Shown here one piece after another: positions 1 to 11,514 of a stretch of 64,000 nt of DNA. Source of the DNA: Homalodisca vitripennis (Eukaryota > Arthropoda > Insecta > Hemiptera > Cicadellidae); NCBI RefSeq assembly GCF_021130785.1, contig NC_060207.1, forward strand, positions 106,800,001-106,864,000, read 5' to 3'. The notes below the pieces were generated by a model, which did no database searches, was not told where the DNA came from, and saw only the letters and a list, made by a program, of their open reading frames with translations. How positions within the stretch are numbered: the stretch's first letter is position 1; each line of letters starts with the position of its first letter. The position numbers and the translations under genes are program-made.

Positions 1-89
1 CATTTTCCGTCCAGGAAACATTGCTTTGGCGATTTTGTTATGTACATGATATCACATTTTATAAAATTTTAAGTGTCTCTACTAACTAA

Positions 90-135
90 ATGATGACTCG
101 AGATTGGAGAATAGTACCTGTTGAAGATATAACAG
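90..135 (+). CDS. Candidate alternative first coding exon of the NHA antiporter gene
   Basis: A short open frame starts at ATG 90 or 93, with an in-frame TAA directly before it (87-89). It encodes about 15 residues (MTRDWRIVPVEDIT after the second ATG) and ends at a strong donor (gtaagt from 136). It stops one base into a codon, exactly as the annotated first NHA exon at 11454-11514 does. Joined to exon 2 (12333) it gives an open frame. The link to NHA is inferred from phase and strand only; it could instead start another gene. If real, it gives a different N-terminal cytoplasmic tail driven by a promoter at or beyond the left window edge. Confidence 0.45.
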
Positions 136-369
136 GTAAGTGATGTTTCAAAAATCATTAATCATTGTTATTAGACTTTCTTGGTTCAAATTGTTGCGTA
201 AGTTTTGTTACAACAATGTTTGTGCTCGTAATTATAAGTATATTACATTTTGAAAAGGCATTTAAAAGGTTTTTAGTTCAATTTGCTAGAGTTTATTTAA
301 TAACTTTCCTATTATACCAACATCATGTTGTTGAAAAAGAAAACTTTTATTTCACTTAAAGTTTTATAG

Positions 370-830
370 AATAGTCTATGTTGGAAAATTATAAGGTTTT
401 TTGTAAATATTCATGAATTAAACGTACATGTTATATATGGTGATTTTAACATGAGTTTTCTGGGCATGGATGATAAATATGCTGTAAACTTTATAAATCT
501 GTATTCTGTGTATGGATTAAAAGAACAGTTTTTGAGCCTATTCGAGGTCTCAGACTCATGGATAATCTGTTTACTACTTTAGATAATAATTATTCAACTA
601 TTGTAGTTAATAAGCATGTCAGCAGTGAAGTGCAAATTTTTACATAACTATTTAGGTTGAGGTGAAAGTAATTTTTCTAATTAAAGTTTTAAAACTATGA
701 CTAAAATAACTGAAGCAGGCATAGAGAATTTAAATATTATTTATTTAAAGAAGGAAGTGTTTATGACAGATGCTGTTAATGTTAGTTTTAGTACATTTTT
801 AGATATTCTAAAATATTATTTTGATCCGCG
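370..830 (+). mobile_element. Decayed non-LTR retrotransposon fragment (endonuclease end and linker)
   Basis: Across frameshifts, the conceptual translation keeps the endonuclease motif YGDFN (near 438), a stretch resembling the DNLFTTLD segment before the SDH motif, and a linker to reverse transcriptase (near 700-820). No intact open frame remains. Jockey/CR1-type elements elsewhere in the window have the same order. It runs directly into the repeat at 838. Confidence 0.5.
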
Positions 831-837
831 GTTTGTA

Positions 838-1165
838 AGTATTGGATCCGGCAGATTGCGCTACGACACGTAATATAAATTGAACTGGTACTCAACAGCT
901 GTTAATGTTTTCAGCTGAAGTTCATCAAAGAAGCAGAAACATGTGTTTACATTTAAATTTTAGTAAATATTAAATTATTGTAAAGTGCTTTATCAGTAGT
1001 GTAATGCAAATTGCAAATACAAAGTTATTTAATTTTAAATTTAGATTGCGCCAATGATCAATAATCCATCTAATACAATAGAAATGCTATTATACGCTGT
1101 TATAACAACTACCTAATTGTAGAAAGCTGTGAACGTTTGACATAACGTAATCTAATCTGGTTAGA
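838..1165 (+). repeat. Dispersed repeat, copy 1 of a diverged pair
   Basis: This non-coding block of about 330 bp reappears in the same orientation at 3753-4075, with scattered substitutions and small indels. Shared landmarks are TTGGATCCGGCAGA at the left, CAACAGCTGTTAA and TTTCAGCTGAAGTTCAT in the middle, and AATTTTAAATTTAGATTG near the right. Copy 2 is directly preceded by a Helitron-like end, so both may be internal parts of one non-autonomous family. Confidence 0.65.
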
Positions 1166-1427
1166 ACATTGTGTATAGCCTTTTTATTGTAGTTATTGAA
1201 AAGCAAATGGAGATAACATACTCTTGCCCTAATACTTGAAGCATATATCCCTAATACATATTTAGTGATCAGTAAACATATCAAAATCATTTAATCACTA
1301 AAATTTAATCTAAGTTAAATTCCGAAACCAACATATGAGACCATTGTTTTGGTTAGTGTGACAGCATAAATCAATTGTGGAACTGTAAATAGATTAGACC
1401 AGGGGGTGAATTTAAACGACCAGAACA

Positions 1428-1539
1428 GACTCATATTGACCGCAGCAACTTTTTAGTTGGACGATACACTTTCGTCATTGGGATAAAAAGGCTAACTCTT
1501 ATTATTACTGAAATCGTCGGAGCACTTCAATAAATTATA
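1428..1539 (+). repeat. 112-bp direct repeat, left copy, flanking a retrotransposon
   Basis: This copy matches 3284-3395 with only two mismatches over 112 bp. It lies immediately left of a 5'-truncated non-LTR element whose GATTCT-type 3' tail abuts the right copy. It behaves as a very long target-site duplication, though a pre-existing tandem duplication with an insertion between the copies is also possible. Confidence 0.75.
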
Positions 1540-3283
1540 TAGATTAATAAATTAATAAATATAAATACATAATAATATCTGGAGACATTAATATCAATAC
1601 CTTAGAAAAAAATAATTCTCAGAAAAAATTGGAGCAAATTCTAAAACAGTATGATATGAAATACTTGGTTGACTTTCCCACCAGGATCACCAGAAATACA
1701 CAATCAGCTATTGACAATGTATTAACAAATTTTAAACAATCACAGATACAAGTCGAGTGCTTGAATACGTTGTTGTCGGATCACGATGGTCAGCTCATTA
1801 GGGTATACGATCATACCTTTAGTATAAAAAAGCCACCAAACTATGAATTCAAATACTCCAGGATTTTCTCTGATGAAAATATGAAAAATTTTAAACATGC
1901 ATTAAGCTTAGAGAAATGGTTACAACTATATATAGCTAATGATAATTTGAAATATAACATATTTATTTGTATATTTTTACAATATTTTAATACTTTTTTT
2001 CCAATAGTAAAAGTTCGTAAACACTTAGATTTGTGGAAATAGCTCACCAAAACACTAAAAATAATTTTAGTATCAACTACAAATCAAATTTAAAACAAAC
2101 CGTTTTTGGGGTTCCTCAAGGTTCCATATTGGGACCTCTGCTATTTCTCTGCTACCTAAAAGGTCTTCCTGAATTGGAAAAATTGTGTTTGTATGCTGAT
2201 GATGCCACTCTGCGAATAAGCGCACCATCTAAGTATGACATTGAAATGGATGCGTTTCTTAGTCTATCCAATTTAAATCAATTTTTCCAAGAAAATAATT
2301 TAATTCTAAATCCAACCAAAACAAACTATATTGAATTTAATACTAACTGGTGTAGAAACAAAATTAATCCTAGTATACGAATGGATCAAATTTTTATAGC
2401 AAAAGTCGAGGAGGTAAAATTTCTGGGATTAACATTGGATAGCTCATTGTCATGGAATAAACACATAGACAGTGTACTTTCAAAAATGGGTTCTGGTCTT
2501 TATGCTCTTCGAAGAATATCAAAATTATGTACAAACAATACTTTGAAGTCAGTATACTTTTCTCATATTCATTCACATATTGTTTTTGGTATTGCCCTAT
2601 ATGGATCAACTTCAATTAGAAATTTAAATTCAATCCTAACTGTACAAAAAAAAGGCAATTCGTATTATGCTCGGCTTACAATGGAATGAATCCGTAAAAA
2701 ACCACTTTCCTCAATTAGAAATCATGACTGTCTATAGTGCATACATATATGACACTATACTGTCAGTGAAAAATCGAATAAATGATATTGAAATATGTGG
2801 TAAAAACCACTCATATAATACAAGAAATAGAAATAATATGGCAGTCATCCGACATAATTTGGAATTTTTTTGTAAAAAACCAAAATACATGGGAGCTAAA
2901 TTCTTCAACTTGTTGCCAAACTACATAAAATTACTTCAAAATAATAATTTATTCAATGTTAAACTAAAAAAATATTTAACTAACCTTCCCCTGTATTCGT
3001 TTTCTGAATTTTTTGAAATCCATGGTGGAAAACATGGATAAAAACAGTTTTATTACATTTTTTTTTCTTTAACTTTAATTTTTAAATTTTCATTTGTAAT
3101 TTTAATAATTTTAGTATGAAACTATTGTATTATATAATGAATTGTGACCTGTTACTATTTGTTAACAATGATGTTAATGTTAATAATGTTATTATTATAG
3201 TATTATATTGGATTGACACCATTCTTATGTACACCATGTGTATTAATATGAATAAAGATGTTTCTGATTCTGATTCTGATTCT
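1540..3283 (+). mobile_element. 5'-truncated Jockey/CR1-like non-LTR retrotransposon, internally deleted
   Basis: The left part (about 1575-2040) translates to the endonuclease C-terminal half: GDININ, then PTRITRNTQSAIDNV and LLSDHDGQ, then linker. The right part (2033-2689) holds reverse transcriptase motifs GVPQGSILGPLLF and the catalytic YADD box (about 2190), then KFLGLTLD and the C-terminal region with LYG, continued in another frame at 2667-3041. The fingers of RT between linker and palm are missing, so an internal deletion lies near 2040-2090. One frameshift near 2670 splits the C-terminus. The 3' end has AATAAAGATG followed by four GATTCT-like units, the usual short tandem tail. A 112-bp direct repeat flanks the unit. 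Not functional. Confidence 0.85.
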
Positions 3284-3395
3284 GACTCATATTGACCGCA
3301 GCAACTTTTTAGTTGGACGATACACTTTCGTCATTGGGATAAAAAGGCTAACTTTTATTATTACTGAAATCGTCGGAGCACTTTAATAAATTATA
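3284..3395 (+). repeat. 112-bp direct repeat, right copy
   Basis: Partner of 1428-1539, with two C/T differences. It starts exactly where the GATTCT tail of the retrotransposon ends (TCTGACTCAT junction at 3281-3290). Confidence 0.75.
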
Positions 3396-3526
3396 AAAAC
3401 TGTTTCACTTTATGACTTCAGGATCCCAAAACACTGTTCTTTAAACTTAAATCTAAAATGGATCAGGAGATTGGAATAGCTTTGAGTGACTATTGATTAT
3501 CTCAGAAGTGTTTATTATGTCATAGA

Positions 3527-3752
3527 TAAAGAATGCGTGCGAAGCCGCGGATAACTGCTAGTCTTTTTATATATATTTCTTGTGTTCGTGTGTATGTGAC
3601 TGAACTCCTCCTAAACGACTGGACCGATTTTGATGAAATTTTTTGTGTTTACAATGGAATTCGAGAATGGTTTAGATTCACAATTTGGTCTACTGGAAAA
3701 TGTATTTTAATTAATTTTTCATTTGTAAGTAGTTGTTGATTTTGGAATGTTT
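3527..3752 (+). repeat. Helitron-like / MITE-like repeat with GAAGCCGCGG motif
   Basis: The segment carries GCGAAGCCGCGG followed by CTAGTC, and CTAAACGACTGGACCGATTT. Such sequences are common at the ends of widespread non-autonomous arthropod repeats, including Lep1-type Helitrons. The 68-residue open frame through it has no recognisable domain and I treat it as non-coding. Family assignment is from motif memory only. Confidence 0.45.
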
Positions 3753-4075
3753 TACATTGGATCCGGCAGACTGCACTACAACACGTAATACAAAGTGAAC
3801 TCATGTTTAACAGCTGTTAACACTTTCAGCTGAAGTTCATTAAAGAGGCAGGAACATTTGTTTACATTTAACATTTAGAAAATTATTATTGTAAAGTGCT
3901 TGATCAGTAGTGTAATGCATATTGCATAGAAGAAGTTATTGCCTAATTTTAAATTTAGATTGCACCAATGATCAATAAACTATCTATTGCAATGAAAATA
4001 CTATTAAACGCTGTTATAAAACCACCTCATAGTACAAAGCCGTGAATGTTTGCACGCAAGGTAATCGAATTTGGT
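3753..4075 (+). repeat. Dispersed repeat, copy 2
   Basis: Second copy of the 838-1165 repeat, same orientation, starting TTGGATCCGGCAGACTGC. It lies right of the 112-bp repeat and follows the Helitron-like segment without a gap. Confidence 0.65.
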
Positions 4076-4215
4076 TAGATTAAAGGTAAATGATAAGAGC
4101 CGAAAGAAGACGCTTTATGATCGAAATTGGTTTTCGTTGATACATTTTCTTGATCATGCACAAGGCAAACTCCACAATAATACTGGAAACATCTTAAAGA
4201 GAAAATTAATTTTAA

Positions 4216-4681
4216 CCCGCGAGAACTCGCGCTACAAGAAGTTACGCAAGAACTCGCGTTGTTAGATCGATTCTAACATCATCCAACCAACTAAGAACGG
4301 ATTTTTCATGGTCTTCATTCATTGCAATAATTGTAAAGTCATAAAAGAGCAATCTACGAAATATAACTCAGAAGCAAACAGAAAAACAAGAAAAATCACT
4401 AAACTGATGGATTTAAACTGGCAGTTACGCGATCACTCACGCCGTTAGATCGCTCCTAACATTGCGCTGACGCGATCACTCGCGCTGTTAGGTTGAAACT
4501 AATAACCCGCGAGGAGCCCCATCCCAGCAACTTCTAATGTCTAAACATGATGCAATACACAGCAGACATACCCATAGAAGCATAAATTAAGGGTTCAGTG
4601 TTGTAAGATAACAAATAAAAAAAATGTTATATAACACAAAAATTATGTTAGATTCAATCTAATAGCGCGAGTGTTCCCGGG
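4216..4681. mobile_element. TTAA-flanked piggyBac-like MITE with CCCGxGAxxACTCGCGCTA ends
   Basis: The target TTAA is present at 4212-4215 and 4682-4685. The terminal inverted repeats are CCCGCGAGAACTCGCGCTA on the left and, reversed, CCCGGGAACACTCGCGCTA on the right, differing at three positions. Inside are further copies of the CGCG-ACTCGCG motif joined to GTTAGATCG-TTCTAAC units, at about 4240-4275, 4430-4465 and 4470-4500, so the subterminal regions are built from repeated near-palindromes. There is no coding potential. At 466 bp, the TTAA target and terminal CCC mark it as piggyBac-superfamily and non-autonomous. Confidence 0.75.
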
Positions 4682-4839
4682 TTAACATACCAAATTTGAT
4701 TCTTTATAACCTAATTAGTTTATCGAGATTCATCCATATAAATTAATTGTACTGAATAACTTATCAACACCTAGCAAAAACCATAAAAGATAGAGGCATG
4801 AAATATGGTACATACCTTCATAATGCGCCCAAGAGGCTC

Positions 4840-4990
4840 ACGAAGGAACGACTATCATTATCTCAGGAATGTTTAGAATGTGACAGAAAAATTATAAGTG
4901 AATATAGTATACTGTTTTTCAACAGGAAATTGCGTGTGAAGCCGCGGGAAATTGCTCGTAATATCATAAAGTTGTATGGGTGTAAAATTA
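4840..4990 (+). repeat. Remnant of the GAAGCCGCGG repeat
   Basis: TATCTCAGGAATGTTTA followed by GCGTGTGAAGCCGCGGGAAATTGCTCGT mirrors the segment at about 3500-3562 (TATCTCAGAAGTGTTTA, then GCGTGCGAAGCCGCGG). The 91-residue open frame at 4798-5073 crosses it and is not recognised as a protein. Confidence 0.4.
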
Positions 4991-5059
4991 AAGAGACAAA
5001 AAAGCATGCTAACACCAGTTTAATAGTGCCAACAATAAAACAGGGCATTATGGAGTATT

Positions 5060-6330
5060 GTAAAAAGAAATAAAAAGTGTACTGTAAAGGATAGTGTAAA
5101 TAGTTATTTTAAGCCTGATAATTTTAATGCCTTTTTTCTAAATGTTACCAAAGAATGTGTAAGTGTGAACCGTAATAAGTGTAGTTTTGGTTCTTATTTA
5201 AGTCACAAAGTTGTACCTCATGATACATGTTGTTTTATTTTTAGATGTGTAACAGAAAGTGATATTTTAGATGTAATAAAACAATTAGCTCCTAAAAATA
5301 ACATAATTCACTTTGGTTTGACAAATTGTTTGGTTAATGAAACGACAACTTATTTTTTAACTCAATTGACTGTTTGAATTTAAATCTAGGAATATTTCCC
5401 AGTGTTTTAAAAATCAGTAAAGTCCATCTTATTTTTAAAATAAGGAAAAGGTATTAAATAGGAAATTAAAGACCTGTTGCTATGTGCGGATTTTGTCTAA
5501 GGTCATGGAAATAGTCATATGTAAACAGTTATTAAAATGATTGGACATGGAACATCTGCTTTGTAGAGAACTATTTTGATTCCGAAAAAAGCTATCAAGA
5601 GCTCAAGCTGTTATTTCTTTGGTTTATATAGTTCTAGACCGTTAAGTTTTATTTTGCTTTAATAACTTTCTGTGATCTTAACACATTTTTTGATCGAGTA
5701 TCTTATAACATTTGATTAAAACAACTAGAACATTACAATATTAAGGGGATAGCTTTAGAAGTGTTTAGCTCTTACTTAAAAAGTATATTTCGTTATGCAG
5801 TATTACAAAAAGATATATTATCTCTGTGTAAACCCATAATCTGTGCAGTCCCACAAAGGTTTGTTCTGGTTCCATTGCTGTTTTTAATTGCAGTAAATGA
5901 TCTGAGTGTAAATGTCCCTGTAAATATTGTTTTGTACACAGATGATATCACTATAGTAACTACAAATAAAGATTATAACACACTCAATAACAGACTTTAA
6001 ATTGAATATTAATCTTCTAAAGAACTGGCTTTCTGCCACTAACTTGATTCTAAACAGTGATTAGACAACTACTGTAATATTTAGCATCAAAGAATATCCT
6101 AATAGGATTCAAAAAGATATATTTCCAAAATTTTGTTATTTGCCTTTGATCCTGATTTCAATTCGTGTATCAGAATAAAGTAAACTTAGTACAAGTGTGC
6201 TTACAATAAAACGTTTATGTGATGAACTTTAGGAGAAAGCTCTTATACAATCTTATTTTGGGCTTTTTCATTGTCATTCAGTTTTTAAATTTGGCCAAAC
6301 TTGTTGTCAAACAATTTAACAGAATTCAGA
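5060..6330 (+). pseudogene. Decayed non-LTR retrotransposon (RT region)
   Basis: Fragments in shifting frames resemble linker and RT segments. DNFNAFFLNV lies near 5120, followed by an SDILDVIKQL stretch. RT palm remnants are PLLFLIAVNDLS and the YTDD form of the catalytic YxDD box (about 5940-5950). Many stops and frameshifts; not functional. Boundaries are approximate. Confidence 0.6.
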
Positions 6331-6724
6331 TATTATAAAATGAAAAAAATTGTTTTTGGTATAGTCATTGAATAATCCTCAACAAATATATCATGGACAG
6401 ATCCAGCAGAAAGACTGCTTTTTAACATAGTGATAGATTTATTTTATTTAAGGATTTAAAACAGAATAAAACCACTGCTTAAGCTTATTTAATTGATTTT
6501 GTAAAAATTGTTTTAAAAATTATTAATATGAAATGAATTATTATAGGAATGAATTATATGAATTCTTATTTTTATTACTATTATCATTAGTAATAAATTA
6601 TTATAATTATTAATCATTATTTTTTATTACCTGTATCAATAATACCGATAATCTAAAGTATTTGAGGTTATTTTAAACAAAAAATTGTTGAATATTAAAA
6701 AAAAATTCTTTTTACTATTTGTCA

Positions 6725-8003
6725 GTTTGGATTTAGGTCTAAGAAAGGTACTAGTCTAGCCAGTTCTGAATATTTGAGGAGCTGTATTTATGGTCTGGAC
6801 AGCAAGAACACAGTAATTGGTGCTTTTTATGACATGTCAAAAGCATTTGACACAATCTTACATGAGAAACTGCTGTATAAACTTAAATTTTATGATTTTG
6901 ATAGTTTGGCGGCTAAGTTTGTAGGGTTTTACTTGTCTGAAAGGCTACAGACAGTTTATTATGAAGGCTACTTTTCATAATACTTAAATATAAGAACTGG
7001 TGTCCCACAGGGCTCAATCCTGGGCCCCCTATTTTTTATTACTTACATAAATGATTTACCTGGTACTATTGCTATTAACTATGTGAGATCTTTTATGTTT
7101 GCTTATGACCTGGTTGTACAAGTTAAATGTAATAATATTTTGTTTGCTAATGATGTTCTTTGTAATATTAGTGACACTATCGAGGACTGCTCAGTTGTGC
7201 TAATTCACTCTATCTTAATAAAGATGAAACCCAGACTCTAGAATTTTGTTTAAAACCGTCTAGCCAACAGAACATTGACTATGTTAAATTCTTGTGAGTC
7301 ATTCTTTAGAGTGACATCAGATGGGATTGGCATGTTGAAATGCAATAAAGTGCCTAAGGGTATTTTCATATTAATTCTGTCTAATATATTGTAACTATAA
7401 ACATCTTCATTACTATCTACTATGCCTACCTTCATAGTTTCTTATCTCATGAAATTAATGTATGGAGCAATGATTGTAACACCAAAAAAATAAATAATTT
7501 TACAAAAACGTGCTATTAAAATTATAGCTAATGTAAACATAAAGACTCATTGTAAACCTTTATAAAAAATTATGGCATTCTTACAGTACCTGCACTGTAT
7601 ATTTTAGATTACCTAATGTATACAAAAAGAAATTTACATGCCATATCTACAAATAGATCTATTCATAACCATATGACTAGAAACTCAAATTCTCTTAGAA
7701 TATCTCAATGTAGTCTTAAAACCACTTTAAATTTTTTTTGCTGAAACATGCTTTAAACTCTACAACTCTCTCCCTACTCATCTTTAATCTCTTGAAATTA
7801 ATTGTTTCAACAAAGTGTATAAAAGCTATGGATTAATATCAGTCTGTATGACATCAGTGATTATTTCACTATAATTTGATAGACACTTGTTATTAGGCCT
7901 AGGTAATGTATATCATAGATGATTGTTTATGCTTAATTGTTTTCTGAGACTGCTATACACTGTAAAGATATTCTGGCAATAAAGAATTTGAATTTGATGA
8001 TTA
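6725..8003 (+). pseudogene. Decayed Jockey/CR1-like retrotransposon, 3' half
   Basis: Translation gives AFYDMSKAFDTILHEKLLYKL (RT finger-palm motif with catalytic-type Asp, 6820-6890). Next is RTGVPQGSILGPLFFITYINDLP (about 6990-7065) and a degraded FAYD in place of the FADD box. The 3' end has AATAAAGAATTTGAATTTGATGA (7978-8000), the typical 3' tail of these elements. Several stops and frameshifts. Confidence 0.75.
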
Positions 8004-8346
8004 TAAATGAGTTAAGAATTGACTGATAACTCAAGCAGAATGTTTTACTTTGAAGCTTCTATTATCAGAAAAAAGGTTGGTAGGAATTGAATTACTAAAC
8101 TTATTATTTTTATTACTTTTTCTCATAATGAGAACATTTATTATAACTTTAGAGATCTTTTCAGAATAAATTGTGTGGATTGAACATGTGTGCTGTCAAA
8201 AATAGATAAAAAACTTTGAATGTGTTGATGATACATGTAAGCAAGTACAGTGGAGTCCTTTGGTTCAACCAATATAAAACCATTATCAGATATGGTATTT
8301 ATTAATTTACAAGCAGTTACCCCCAGCTTTGAACACAGTTTCATAG

Positions 8347-8440
8347 GTCTTGCACTTATGGTTCGTGTGAATTATATTTCTGATGCCAATTTTGAGTTTT
8401 CCTTCTTCCCCTAATCAATAAAATATATTAAAAAGTGTAT
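8347..8440 (+). repeat. Dispersed TTGCACTT...GAATTATATTTC repeat
   Basis: The segment matches pieces at 30920-30985 and 57340-57425: GTGAATTATATTTC, GATGCCAA and TTTGAGTTT-CCTT in the same order. It is the same family as the Helitron-like element at 30887. Confidence 0.55.
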
Positions 8441-8779
8441 ACTTATGGTCATTGTAATTTATCCTGATCTTAGTATTTTTGTTCCATAGCTGATTTTGCA
8501 TCTTTCCTGATCTACATCCTAAATTACATTGTTCTTAGTATGTTTTGTTCCGTACTTGATTTTGACTTGTTTCGGGATCAAGAAAATATATTTATATCAC
8601 AGATGAGAGAAGTGAGCTTTTGTCAAAAGTGAGCTAAAGTGGGTTTTATATCAGTCTTTAAATGTATAGTAAGATTAGTAACATTGTCTTTTAGATTTAA
8701 TACTTATCCTAAACTGCCCACCTAACATCTGTAAGGAATCAACCGGTGAAGAAGCGAGTTTACTCACAGGACAAAACCT

Positions 8780-9065
8780 TTCAACTAAGAAATGAAGTTT
8801 CAAGGATCAACTGTAATATACATTGTGTTTTGTATTTTAATGGTGCTGGCGTATTTTTTTAACAGGCTCTTTAGGATATTTATGTATACCTTTGATAATA
8901 TTTTTCCTTTTAAGGAATTAGTTGTATGCCAAATAATAAAACTAAAAACAGGGGTAACTGGTTTAATGATGATTTAACAAATTTTAGATCTTTATTAATG
9001 GTTGCTTATGATAAGTACAATTCTTCACAGAACAGTTGATTACATTTGACAAGTTTTTTAAAATA
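8780..9065 (+). pseudogene. Retrotransposon linker fragment
   Basis: In mixed frames the translation gives FPFKELVVCQ, then GNWFNDDLTNFRSLLMVAYDKYN. This resembles the segment between endonuclease and RT in Jockey/CR1-type ORF2 proteins (WFNDEL...LL.AYD.Y). No flanking domains remain. Confidence 0.5.
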
Positions 9066-9089
9066 ATATTTCACAACTCTAGATACCAA

Positions 9090-9295
9090 CATGGCATTTT
9101 TTGCTACTCTTAAGATCAGTGGGGTGTGACCCAGAGGAATTTTTGAAATAAGAATAGGCAAATATTCATCCCAGGGACTGTAATAATGTCCATGTAAAAT
9201 TTCAGTACAATCGGTTTAATAGTTTACATGTGAAAGAAAAACAAACGAACATAGGCACTTTCGCATTTATAATATTAGTATATATGAATTCATAT
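9090..9295. repeat. Helitron-like repeat end (TAATATTATAAATGCGAAAG family)
   Basis: Read on the minus strand, the right end is ATACTAATATTATAAATGCGAAAGTG and then a T/G-rich run. This is a very common start of non-autonomous arthropod Helitron-like repeats. The rest (CAGTACAATCGGTTTAATAGTTTAC) parallels 31280-31325. Non-coding. Confidence 0.5.
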
Positions 9296-9309
9296 ATATG
9301 AATGAATAT

Positions 9310-9540
9310 TAGCTATATGAATGGTTTGAAATCAGTAGTTGCTACCAGAGCGGTACTCAGCTTTGGCAGGCTCCAGATAAGATATTCGGCCGGACACTGT
9401 CATGTCCCGCCACCGTGTCTGTCAACATAGACCCTTCAAATAGAAGTATGGTGAGGCCCAGGCCCTAGTAAAATTGTCCGAAAAAACCGATCTCGAGTAC
9501 GGGCCTGTTTGCTACCCTTACATATATACTGTTTGAGTTA
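9310..9540. other. GC-richer non-coding patch, probable repeat
   Basis: This 230-bp block is clearly GC-richer than its surroundings, with GGCCGGACACTG and GCCCAGGCCC, and has no open frame of note. Probably a short interspersed element; no partner copy is seen in the window. Confidence 0.25.
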
Positions 9541-11453
9541 AAAGTATAGATACACTTTGTGTAGTTTTTTATGGATAAAGATGGAGGGATGGAACTCTGA
9601 ACACCTATTTAGGAAATAGAAGTGAACTTTTTAGTCATTGTTACAGCTTTTTCCATTTCCCCAAAATGGGATTTTGGAGGACGACTCAAAATTTTTAAAT
9701 TATAAGACGCATTAAGTGACCCCTCATTCGTAGGTCATAATAAAATAAGAAGAACAGTGGAAACTAAGGCTTTCTATCTCATCCCAGTACAAAATGGCTG
9801 CTCATTGAAATTAATGAAAAATTAATTGAGGCAAAACATGAACATTCAATGGACAACTAATTTCCTTACAAACCCAAACCTGTTTTACAGTTATTACCTG
9901 CTGCAGGGCAGGCCTCCCTTAACTTATCAGTTCAGTTTCTGGTTGGAATTAACAAAGCTAAGATGTGTTTTTGTGATACTTAACGTTGAAATGGAGAAGT
10001 GAACAAGAGCGTATTATGATCTTGATGATGTGAGGCTACAGAGATCGGGTGAGATCTTATGCTGAATAAGGAGTTTATTTAATGACACTTATCCCAATCA
10101 AAACCCTCTATCTTAATCAGGAGTTCAAAAACAATCCAACGCTTCCATGACTTTCCTATATAGGTGTCCCTAGTTCCATTCTTCTATCTTTATCTATCAA
10201 AAACTAAATAGAGTGTATTCATACTCTAAACTCACACTTTGTACAACACTCTAGAAATATGCTTACTACAGTAGAAAAGTTCTAGTTCAATTTCAAAACA
10301 AATGAGTTTGATACAAATAAACTAAACCATTACAAGTATTTTTGCTTGCGAGCCTTTTAGAACAATATTTAATTTGTTCCAAACATTCTTAGGATTTTTG
10401 GGTTTAGCAAAAAAGGAAAGCTCAACTGACACATCACTTAAATATTGTATTAAACCTTGCTTTGTGGTAAACAATTATTGGGCATATGTTTTACATTTTT
10501 AGGCTGCATTTAACAAAACTTTCAACTTTTAGGCAATGGGAAATATCTTTACATTCAGGTAGAATTTAATATTTTTAAATACATTGATACCACACTGGAA
10601 ATTGATTCTTAAGTATGTTTTAAAACATTTTATATTTGTTTAATTATATTTTAATTGTATTTTTGTTCTGGTTATCACCTTTTAAATCTTTTTCATAATG
10701 CAAGCTAACTATTTAAATTAATGAAAAATACATTTAATTCCATATTTCATTGAGATATGGCTTAAAACATTTCAAAATTGTAAACATTGGACATATGTCT
10801 TTTACTGTTCAGTCCCTGATTGTATTCTTATAATAGTTTATGAAAACTAGAATAGATTTTTATATTTAATGAAGATATGATTTTTCAGGGATGAAGAATA
10901 ATTTTTTAAATCACAAAAAAATATAGTATGTAAGCTCTAGTCTTAATAACTTAAAACTCCCAAAATTTGTCATAGCAATGTTTGATAAAAATGACATTCA
11001 AACAGCAAACCCACTGAAAATAGTGGATTTTATTCAATCAAATCAAGTTTTTATTTTCATTATTTTTACCAATTCATATAATTCTTTCTATATGTAACAA
11101 GACTTACTATTCCATGAGTAGTGTATACAGAACATTAAAAATTGATTTACAATCACAACAAACATTCCCAACCGGATTAATTAGTATGTTATCTAATTAA
11201 CAACTCAACTAACAAGGCATTGAGTATCTTGCTGGAAGATAAAGTTAGATCAGAACAGCGTCAAGATAAAAATAGATTGAAACTAGGTTGAATGATCCAT
11301 AGCCACTGGGAAGTCAGCTGTTCTCTCCCCCCACCCATCCACAACATGTGCAGTGTGTTAGTAGTTCTGATATCACTGCTTATTAGCATCAATGTGATAC
11401 CCAGCATGTTTACAAAAAACTGGTGAAGTTAAAACCCCCCTACACTACTAGTT
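9541..11453. other. AT-rich upstream region of NHA exon 1; no gene seen
   Basis: No open frame or domain was recognised. The last 170 bp before the NHA ATG are GC-richer, with a C-rich run at about 11325-11340, and are the likely 5' untranslated leader or promoter-proximal region. No TATA box can be assigned with confidence. Confidence 0.3.
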
Positions 11454-11514
11454 ATGGAACAGATATCTGAGGTAAAACCGGCCACTCCAAGTGAACCCTT
11501 ATTGGCCAAGAACA
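11454..11514 (+). CDS. NHA: NHA exon 1 (start codon)
   Basis: ATG at 11454 opens MEQISEVKPATPSEPLLAKN and ends one base into codon 21 at the donor AACA/gtgagt. The hydrophilic tail before the first membrane helix fits the cytoplasmic N-terminus of the family. This start was chosen because phase and frame join cleanly to exon 2. N-termini are poorly conserved, so this exon rests mainly on splice phase. Confidence 0.75.

Noticed and set aside
4798..5073. 91-residue open frame
   Set aside because: Crosses the GAAGCCGCGG repeat remnant; composition and context indicate non-coding repeat sequence.
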